From Opitutaceae bacterium (GTDB lineage: Bacteria > Verrucomicrobiota > Verrucomicrobiia > Opitutales > Opitutaceae): a stretch of 47,190 bases of DNA. The translations under genes and the position numbers were made by a program. The notes under the pieces were generated by a model. That model saw only the letters and a list, made by a program, of their open reading frames with translations, was not told where the DNA came from and ran no database searches. Shown one piece after another: positions 41,478-47,190 of the stretch. The stretch spans positions 1-47,190 of the forward strand of contig CANJNJ010000023.1 in the NCBI GenBank assembly GCA_947474995.1. The letters are read 5' to 3'. Position 1 is the stretch's first letter; each line of letters begins with the position of its first letter.

Positions 41478-42458
41478 CTACTTCTTCTTTTCGGCTTTCT
41501 TCGCCGCCGCCGGCGCGGGCGCCGGCTCGACGTATTTCGGCAACTCGTTCGCCCCCGGCGCAACCTTGTCCAGGTTGGGCGTCACGTCGGCGTCCACCCG
41601 ACCGAGCGACCAATTGAGGCCGCCTTCGAGGATCGATTGGAACGTCGGATGATTCCAGACATCCTCGCGATGGCCCATGCTGGTATAGAACACGCGACCC
41701 TTGCCCTCCATCCGGGCCCACGTCGACGGATACGGCGGGCGCACATAGACCTCACCTACCATCCGCGCCGTGTTTTGCACGAGCAGGACGTGCAGATCCG
41801 GCGCAAAATTTTTCAGGGAATACCACTCGTCATACATCCCAAAATCCGCCGGGACGGCGCTCATGCCCGGAAATTTTGTGTCCGCCACACTCAGCCGACC
41901 CGCCTGCTGGGCCCCGTGGTTGATGAATTCGCCGCCCAGCATCTTGATGAAGGGATCGGCCTTGTCGCCGTCACTCTGATGCCGGCCCGGGCCATACACG
42001 GCGGTACCCGGCGCTTGGAAAGTATCGGTCGCGCTGTGGACGCCCACGAAGCCCTTGCCGTCCTTGATCGCCTGGAGCAACGCCGCTTTCCCGTCCGCGG
42101 TCATCGGCGGCAACCCGTCGGCCCCGGCCTCCGTCTTCGCCTGCGTCAAGTCCTGCGTCGTGTAGAAAACGAACCCATCAAACTGCGCGAGGTATTCGGA
42201 CGTGAACAAGGTCCCGTCCTTGGAAAACGTGAGCTCAATCTTGTTCTTCGCGCCCAGCTTGCGGAGCACCGGAAACGCGAAACCGTGGCCCGGGGGACCC
42301 TCGAGTTTCACCGCATCGTGCTGAAAACCCGAGGACTTGGTGAAAACCAGGACCTTCTTGGCGGGCACCTCGGCGGTTTCGGCGGCGTGCAACACCGAGC
42401 CCAGCACGAGAGCAAACGACATGACGGTGCAGCCGAAACGGAATGGGATAGTCATCAT
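41478..42458 (-). CDS. Secreted ThuA-like domain protein
   Basis: 326 residues; signal region about 1-27, then a ThuA-like trehalose-utilisation/class-I-amidotransferase-like domain: VLVFTKSSGFQHDAVK, FDGFVFYTTQDLTQ, GKGFVGVHSATDTF, RVFYTSMGHREDVWNHPTF. The last ~35 residues are a Pro/Ala/Lys tail (PAPAPAAAKKAEKKK). ThuA-like proteins in this phylum are usually linked to extracellular sugar metabolism, though catalytic function is not established. Two adjacent ATGs (42458, 42455) with CCTTCCT upstream; the first is taken. 41 bases after the response regulator stop. Confidence 0.88.
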   Translation of the reverse strand: MMTIPFRFGCTVMSFALVLGSVLHAAETAEVPAKKVLVFTKSSGFQHDAVKLEGPPGHGFAFPVLRKLGAKNKIELTFSKDGTLFTSEYLAQFDGFVFYTTQDLTQAKTEAGADGLPPMTADGKAALLQAIKDGKGFVGVHSATDTFQAPGTAVYGPGRHQSDGDKADPFIKMLGGEFINHGAQQAGRLSVADTKFPGMSAVPADFGMYDEWYSLKNFAPDLHVLLVQNTARMVGEVYVRPPYPSTWARMEGKGRVFYTSMGHREDVWNHPTFQSILEGGLNWSLGRVDADVTPNLDKVAPGANELPKYVEPAPAPAAAKKAEKKK

Positions 42459-42498
42459 AGGAAGGGGCAGCGGAATTTTGCGGCCCGACCCTGACAAA

Positions 42499-44007
42499 TC
42501 AATCCCTTTGGACTTTTTTCCGCAGCGTCGCCTTGGTGATTCCGAGGCGTTTTGCCGCCATGGCTTCATCGCCGCCCTCGGCTGCCAGCATGCGGGAAAT
42601 CATTTCCCGCTCGACGCGGGCCAACAACGCCGGCTCGCCCGCTTGCAGCTGCGCAAACACAAGATCCAACGCGCCGTCCAGCGTCAGCGCCGACGCGCCG
42701 CCCGCCTCGCCACTGGTCCCGGTCGTCTTGGGTACGACCGGCTCGAGGCCGATCGTGCCGCTTTCGATGCTCTTGGGCGCGCGCTCCGCGGCCGTCCCCG
42801 CCACCACCGCGGCGTCGGCCCCGAGGATTTCCGCCGGAAGGTCTTTCACCAGGATGGCATCGCCCTGGGCGACGACGGCGCTGCGGTAGATGACGTTCTC
42901 CAGTTCGCGCACGTTGCCCGGCCAGCGGTGGCGGACGAGCACGGCCATCGCCTCGGGCGCCACCTTGGAGACGCGGGATTTTTTCTGCTTCACCAGATTC
43001 TGCAGGCAGAAATCCACGATTTGCGGCACGTCGTCGTCGCGTTCGCGCAACGCCGGCATCTTGATGCGCACGACATTCAGCCGGTAGTAGAGATCTTCGC
43101 GAAAGGTCTTCGCCTTCACCATCGCTTCGAGATCCTTGTTCGTCGCCGCGAGGATGCGAACGTCGACCTTAATCGTCTCGGTGCCGCCGACGCGCTGAAT
43201 CTCTCCCGTCTGGAGCACCCGCAGGATTTTCGTCTGCGTGGCCAGCGCCATGTCGCCGATTTCATCCAGGAAAATCGTGCCGCCATCGCACAGCTCGAAC
43301 TTGCCCAGCCGCTGCCCGGTCGCGCCCGTGAACGAGCCCTTTTCGTGGCCGAACAATTCGCTCTCGATCAGATTATCGGGGATGGCCGCGCAATTCACCG
43401 CGATGAACGGTTTGCCCGCGCGGTGGCTGTGTTTCCAAATCGAGCGCGCCACCAGCTCCTTGCCCGTGCCGCTTTCGCCCGTGATCATCACCGTCACGTC
43501 GCTCGCCGTCACCTGCCCGATCACTTTGAAGACATCCTGCATCACGGCCGAACTGCCGACGATGCCTTCGCGATAATCCTCAATATTGATCGTGGGCTTG
43601 TAGTCGCCGACGGCGCGCAGGTCGGCGTGGGCCTTCATCGCCTTTTCGGCCAGCGCGAGGACCTTCGCGGGATCGAAGGGCTTCATCACATAATCGAACG
43701 CGCCGTATTTCATCGCCTCGATCGCCGTCTGCGCGGTGCCAAAGGCGGTCATCAGGATGACGAGCTGCTTCGGATTCGCCGAGCGGATGTGCTGCAACGC
43801 CTCGATGCCGCTCATCCCGCCCATGCGCACGTCGAGAAACACGAGCTCCGGCAGCGGGCCCTTTTTCACCACCGCAATCCCCTGCTCCCCGCTCGCGGCC
43901 TCGGTGACCTGATAACCGCGCGATGACAGCACGCGGGCCAGTGAGTAGCGAATCTCGGCGTCGTCATCGATGACGAGAATGGTCGGCGATTTGACTGGGT
44001 CAGGCAT
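42499..44007 (-). CDS. NtrC-family sigma-54-dependent response regulator
   Basis: 502 residues: receiver domain (D15/D16, phosphoacceptor D59 in FLDVRMGG, K near 110), AAA+ domain with Walker [22 protein letters not shown] (the sigma-54 contact loop; GSFTGA rather than the usual GAFTGA), Walker [13 protein letters not shown], and [12 protein letters not shown], then an HTH Fis-like end ([17 protein letters not shown]). It activates sigma-54 promoters on phosphorylation; its histidine kinase is not in this window. Target genes unknown; ThuA is immediately downstream but 41 bp away, so it may simply be co-transcribed. Confidence 0.93.
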   Translation of the reverse strand: MPDPVKSPTILVIDDDAEIRYSLARVLSSRGYQVTEAASGEQGIAVVKKGPLPELVFLDVRMGGMSGIEALQHIRSANPKQLVILMTAFGTAQTAIEAMKYGAFDYVMKPFDPAKVLALAEKAMKAHADLRAVGDYKPTINIEDYREGIVGSSAVMQDVFKVIGQVTASDVTVMITGESGTGKELVARSIWKHSHRAGKPFIAVNCAAIPDNLIESELFGHEKGSFTGATGQRLGKFELCDGGTIFLDEIGDMALATQTKILRVLQTGEIQRVGGTETIKVDVRILAATNKDLEAMVKAKTFREDLYYRLNVVRIKMPALRERDDDVPQIVDFCLQNLVKQKKSRVSKVAPEAMAVLVRHRWPGNVRELENVIYRSAVVAQGDAILVKDLPAEILGADAAVVAGTAAERAPKSIESGTIGLEPVVPKTTGTSGEAGGASALTLDGALDLVFAQLQAGEPALLARVEREMISRMLAAEGGDEAMAAKRLGITKATLRKKVQRD

Positions 44008-44340
44008 AAGGAAGAGCTAAACAGCAGGAATCGGGCGCGTCGCGGAGAATCGTGCGGCGGCGCTCGGGAAAATGGCTGCGCAACCGTCGTTGGCAGTTCC
44101 CTCCCACCGGCCGGACGGTGCCTGGGGCGCATTCGTTCCGCCTAAAGGCGGGACTACGCACAAAAAACCGCGTTCTCTTAGCCGTATCCCTGCAGCCCGG
44201 AACCGCAAAACGTGTTTTGCTCCGGACGGAAAGAAACGTTAGTTCGCGTCGCCCTGCTCGAGAGAGCAGGGCTGTCTTTCGGTCCATGGCTGAGTCCCGC
44301 TTCTCTCGAAGCGGGCGACAACCGGGTTGTTTCTTGAGCG

Positions 44341-44478
44341 TCGGAGTGGGCGCTCTCTCCGCGAACGAATCCAGTGAACGGGGGAACCCGATGTCCTCAT
44401 CGGGTTTTGAATTGCGCCCTCTCAAGTCAGCCCGTTGAGGACAACGGGCGCCACCTTCCATTGCCTCGTTACGACTTA
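44341..44478 (+). repeat. 138-bp dispersed repeat, copy B
   Basis: Direct counterpart of 37243-37380. Shares TCGGAG start, GAACGAATCCA, AACCCGATGTCCTCATCGG, GTCAGCCCGTTG..GGACAACGGGC and CCTCGTTACG end. Confidence 0.85.
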
Positions 44479-44497
44479 GCGCGCGTCGAAAAAGGCC

Positions 44498-44526
44498 TGT
44501 CATTCTGAGCGCAGCGAAGAATGACC
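44498..44526 (+). repeat. TGTCATTCT inverted repeat, second copy
   Basis: TGTCATTCTGAGCGCAGCGA followed by AGAATGACC, differing from 23863-23891 by one loop base and the last arm base. Confidence 0.75.
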
Positions 44527-44626
44527 ACTTTTTAGATACCCTCTTACGGCCACCCGGCGGTCTCTACCCTCGAAAAACCACAAGAGTACGCTGGCCAATT
44601 CGGCCGGCACGCTTTTGTTGCTCCCC

Positions 44627-45418
44627 ATGCTTGGCTGGTCCCTGAACCTTTTTCGCGTCCGCGGCATCCAGCTCGCGGTCCATTTTTCGTTTTTCCTCCT
44701 GCTGGCACTGGTGGCGCAGGAGGGCTGGGCGGACGAACGATGGACGGGGGTGTTTTGGAATGTTGCCACGCTGCTGGTGTTCTTTACGTGCGTCGTGTTG
44801 CACGAATTGGGCCACTCTTTCACCGCGATCCATTTTGGCGTCGGCGTGCGGCGCATTCTCCTGATGCCCATTGGCGGGATGGCGGAGTTCGACAGCATCC
44901 CGCGGGAGCCGTCGAAGGAATTCCTTATCACCCTCGCCGGTCCGGCGGTGAATTTCGGCATCGCGGCGGTGCTTTGGGCCATCGTGGGGGTGCCGCAGGG
45001 ATGGCCGTGGGGGGACTACGATTTTCCGGCCAACGCCACCGGCTTTGCCCAGCTGGTGCTCCATTGGAATCTGCTGATGGGTTGTTTCAATCTGGTTCCG
45101 GTCTTCCCCATGGATGGCGGGCGCATTTTCCGGGCGATCCTGGCCACGCGCCTGCCCTATCTGCGCGCGACGTTTATCGCCGCGAGCGTGGGCAAGGTTC
45201 TGGCCGTGGTCGCGGCAGTGATCGCGGTTTATTTCTATCACGCGGTGCTTACGGCCGTGCTCTTCGCTTTTATCTTTGTCGCCGGGGAAATGGAGTATCG
45301 GGCGGTGAAGCGCCGGGAAATCGAGGATGCCCATTGGCGGGCGATGCTCGCCCAGCTCTATCCGGTCAGCCCGCCCGTCAGCCCGCCCGCCGAGGAGCCG
45401 CCGCTTTTGTCCCGGTAG
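44627..45418 (+). CDS. M50 (site-2-type) membrane metalloprotease
   Basis: 263 residues, about six transmembrane segments. Zinc motif HELGH lies in VVLHELGHSFTAIHFG (about residue 59) and the third ligand in NLVPVFPMDGGRIFRA (about 157-168), both intact. Group I site-2 proteases cleave transmembrane substrates such as anti-sigma factors. There are no CBS or PDZ domains, so this is the compact SpoIVFB-like form. A TTG at 44615 is in frame, but ATG 44627 precedes MLGWSLNLFRVRGI, the usual N-terminus. Confidence 0.9.
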   Translation: MLGWSLNLFRVRGIQLAVHFSFFLLLALVAQEGWADERWTGVFWNVATLLVFFTCVVLHELGHSFTAIHFGVGVRRILLMPIGGMAEFDSIPREPSKEFLITLAGPAVNFGIAAVLWAIVGVPQGWPWGDYDFPANATGFAQLVLHWNLLMGCFNLVPVFPMDGGRIFRAILATRLPYLRATFIAASVGKVLAVVAAVIAVYFYHAVLTAVLFAFIFVAGEMEYRAVKRREIEDAHWRAMLAQLYPVSPPVSPPAEEPPLLSR

Positions 45419-45782
45419 AAGAGTCGCGGCGGTCTCCGACCGGCGTCCGGGGAATCGCCTCAAGTCCCGCAATTTTTTGCCACAAATAACCCCGATCGGC
45501 ACAAATCCAAGCCACCGGCACGTGCGCCATCGGGGTAATTTATGGCGCTGCGCCGCAGCTCTGCGCCGGACGGATTGACGCACCCTCCCCGCTTAGCCGG
45601 AAAAATTCAGTTGAGAGTTGAAGGTTGAAAGCCAGAGCAGGCCAAAAGTTAACTGCGGGGTAGACCGCGAAAGGGGAGCCACGGATCCGTTTACCTCGAA
45701 ACCAGCCCCAAAAGAGCGATTTCATCCCGGCCTTCATCGCTTTCAACTTTCACCTCTCAACTTTCAACGGCACGAGTCCGGC
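45419..45782 (+). other. Intergenic region containing an inverted-repeat element
   Basis: 364 bases, no supported gene. The main structure is the inverted repeat at 45611-45760. The rest shows no recognisable signal. Confidence 0.5.
45611..45760 (+). repeat. 150-bp element with 21-bp inverted ends
   Basis: Left arm 45611-45631 begins TTGAGAGTTGAAGG; right arm 45740-45760 is its reverse complement with two mismatches (CTTTCAACTTTCACCTC). The arms are AT-richer than the surroundings. This could be a small MITE-like element or a REP dimer; there is no internal ORF. Confidence 0.7.
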
Positions 45783-46658
45783 TTAGTGCGACATGATGTA
45801 GAAGATGATATTTATCCCCAGCGGATAGGAAATTTTCTCCGAAAAATTGTGGAAGTAGTAGTCGCTTTCCCCTTCCCGCTCCCAGCCGTCGCCGTTGTCG
45901 GTGTTATGCGTCGCCATCACCATCAGCCGGCCCTTGTCGTCGAAGATCGCGCGGTGGTGTACCACGCGGGCGTCTTCGCGTTCCCAGGTCCGGTGCTGGG
46001 GATCGAACTCGCTTTGCATCCCGAGATACGCGTTGGGCACCTGGCCCTTCGTCTTGATTTCGAAGACGCAGTGATAGAGCGGATGTTCAAGGGGCAGTTC
46101 GATAAACTTCCGGTCCGGCAGAACCTTCTTGAAGACCCGCTCGACGACAGACCACGCGTACTCACCCCAAAAATCATCGAGCAGGAGAAAGCCCCCGTTG
46201 TTCAGGTAATTTCGCAGCGCGGCGATTTCCTCGTTCGAGAGTTCGAGGCTGCCGGGTTCGACCAGGTAGAGGAAGGGATAATCCGCGAGGTCCTTGTCGG
46301 TGAGCCACAGGAAGCGCCCGTCGGGATCGACCTTCATCGAGGTCATCTGCTGCAGCCGGTACGACAGGTTGAGATCGCTGTCCGGCGCATCCGTGGTCCA
46401 CGGTCCGCCGTCGCCCTCCATCGCGTAGCTGCGCTTCACGCGGGCAAACGTGAACACGTCCTTTTCGAAGCCACGCGGGTTCATCCACACCGGCGTGCCG
46501 GTGCTGTGGGACTCGATTTCGCGCGCGGTGCGGGCGGTGTCGGGAATGTAGCTTTCGCCGCCGCCGTAGAAACGCCGCCCGCCGCCCCGGCGCCGCTGGG
46601 CCGACACGATGCTGCCCGCCATCAAAAAAACCAGGATGGTGATCACGAGGCGCTTCAT
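45783..46658 (-). CDS. Secreted DUF4159 protein
   Basis: 291 residues with signal peptide (about 1-20) and an Arg/Gly-rich stretch (QRRRGGGRRFYGGG). The body matches DUF4159: DLADYPFLYLVEPG, LRNYLNNGGFLLLDDFWG, ELPLEHPLYHCVFEI and the end SYPLGINIIFYIMSH. The fold resembles class-I amidotransferase-like (ThuA-related) domains. Function is not established; usually found with secreted or gliding-type clusters in Planctomycetes and Verrucomicrobia. Stands alone here. Confidence 0.87.
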   Translation of the reverse strand: MKRLVITILVFLMAGSIVSAQRRRGGGRRFYGGGESYIPDTARTAREIESHSTGTPVWMNPRGFEKDVFTFARVKRSYAMEGDGGPWTTDAPDSDLNLSYRLQQMTSMKVDPDGRFLWLTDKDLADYPFLYLVEPGSLELSNEEIAALRNYLNNGGFLLLDDFWGEYAWSVVERVFKKVLPDRKFIELPLEHPLYHCVFEIKTKGQVPNAYLGMQSEFDPQHRTWEREDARVVHHRAIFDDKGRLMVMATHNTDNGDGWEREGESDYYFHNFSEKISYPLGINIIFYIMSH

Positions 46659-47103
46659 CGCAAGGCAGACGCTAGGTCATTCGGGTGACGCGGCGCAATC
46701 CTTGGGTTGGGCTGAGCCACGTTCTTCACTCCGGCGGCCTTCACGGATCGGCCGCACCTTGGACGCAAGCATTCAGCTGGAAGCTGAGCGTTGAGGGCCC
46801 AATCTAAGCCCGAGACGTGCAGTTGAAGAGGGAGCCCGTTGTCCCCAACGGGCTGACGTGAGAGTGTCCGGTTCAAAACCCGATGAGGACATCGGGTTCC
46901 ACCTTTCAGGGGAGTCGTTTTCGGAGCGGGAATGCATTCCGACTACAACGTTCCGACGGAGAAAGAAGCGCGCAGCGTTATGTGCCAAATCGTGCCGAAC
47001 GGATTGAAGCGTTCACGGGGACACTCGCTGCGGATTTCAGCGCGCAACCCGTTGCTTTGCGGCCTCACGCCCGGAGCTGCAGCGAAAGTGGCTTAACGGA
47101 GGT
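46659..47103 (+). other. Intergenic region with reverse repeat copy
   Basis: 445 bases. Holds the inverted partial copy of the 138-bp repeat at 46831-46903. No supported gene. Confidence 0.5.
46831..46903 (-). repeat. Dispersed repeat, copy C (partial, reverse orientation)
   Basis: GGAGCCCGTTGTCCCCAACG and later AACCCGATGAGGACATCGGG are the reverse complements of the two palindromic cores of copies A and B, at about the same spacing. Confidence 0.75.
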
Positions 47104-47190
47104 TCAGGCCACAGACTCCGCCACTCCCAGCCGCCGGAGTTCGAAGAAACATTTCGCACAAGCGACGACATCGCCTCTGGCGTCGTGGGC
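47104..47190 (-). CDS. 3'-5' exonuclease (DnaQ/RNase T-like), C-terminal fragment
   Basis: Only the last 28 residues are in the window, read from the right edge to a TGA at 47106-47104. The fragment AHDARGDVVACAKCFFELRR fits the final helix of DEDDh exonucleases, where H-D-A-x-x-D supplies catalytic His and Asp. The rest of the gene lies outside. Family call rests on this one motif. Confidence 0.55.
   Translation of the reverse strand, partial: AHDARGDVVACAKCFFELRRLGVAESVA

Larger units (their letters stand above)
44008..44626 (+). other. Intergenic region crowded with hairpin repeats
   Basis: 619 bases with no supported gene. Hairpins: CCGCCTAAAGGCGG near 44139; GCCCTGCTC..GAGCAGGGC at 44251-44272, which mirrors the 23967-23986 hairpin; CCCGCTTCTCTCGAAGCGGG near 44298; the 138-bp repeat copy B at 44341-44478; and a TGTCATTCT inverted repeat at 44498. 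It is the promoter side of both the NtrC-type gene and the M50 protease. Confidence 0.6.

Noticed and set aside
42337-43926. 529-residue plus-strand frame opposite the NtrC-type gene
   Set aside because: Antisense shadow of a fully motif-supported regulator.
45611-45760. Insertion sequence
   Set aside because: Inverted ends are present but the interval is only 150 bp with no transposase frame.

Overview
The window is GC-rich and densely coded. It looks like a chromosomal segment of a Verrucomicrobiota bacterium, probably an Opitutales/Opitutaceae relative. The clues are a PEP-CTERM sorted secreted protein, a secreted protein with the C-terminal repeat common in that group, ThuA/SMP-30/DUF4159 genes, many intergenic REP-like hairpins, and very long spurious open frames caused by high GC. 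I see no transposase, tRNA, rRNA or CRISPR array.

Layout. (1) 1-10240 is a lipid-headgroup and glycan block: a partial LTA-synthase-like sulfatase, a CDP-alcohol phosphotransferase of eukaryotic CEPT type, a protein resembling eukaryotic GPI ethanolamine-phosphate transferases (PIG-O type), an FkbM methyltransferase and two GT-C-like membrane proteins. (2) 23490 back to 10258 (minus strand) is an eleven-gene operon, most of whose genes overlap by 4 bp. It starts with a GNAT-fold bacterial ceramide synthase-like protein, then two family-2 glycosyltransferases, an unrecognised membrane protein, a TolC/DevB/DevC/DevC/DevA exporter, and two paralogous membrane proteins. (3) 24452-28366 (plus strand, divergent) holds serine palmitoyltransferase, a strikingly DES1-like sphingolipid desaturase, an acyl carrier protein and a beta-ketoacyl synthase. 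(4) 28643-31659 holds a PEP-CTERM lectin-like protein, a secreted protein and a PhyH-family dioxygenase, followed by three tandem 101-bp repeats. (5) 36909 back to 32186 (minus) is a complete 2-aminoethylphosphonate (AEP) operon: nucleotidyltransferase, AEP transaminase, PEP mutase fused to a nucleotidyltransferase, and phosphonopyruvate decarboxylase. (6) 37433-47190 holds ordinary accessory genes: two glycine-zipper lipoproteins, a cupin, an esterase/SMP-30 fusion, ThuA, an NtrC-type regulator, an M50 protease, a DUF4159 protein and the end of an exonuclease.

Interpretation. Blocks 1-5 can be read as one lipid system. SPT condenses an acyl donor with an amino acid, bCerS N-acylates the product, DES1 introduces a double bond, and glycosyltransferases or the CEPT-like enzyme add a sugar or an AEP headgroup. 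AEP is made and CMP-activated by block 5 and may be hydroxylated by the PhyH enzyme. The DevBCA-TolC machine would then move the lipid to the outer membrane, and the PIG-O-like enzyme could pass aminoethyl-phosphonate or -phosphate from lipid to glycan. The family calls are read from sequence motifs. The linkage into a sphingophosphonolipid/glycosphingolipid synthesis and export system is inference. No 3-ketosphinganine/ceramide reductase (CerR) is visible here, so at least one step is encoded elsewhere.
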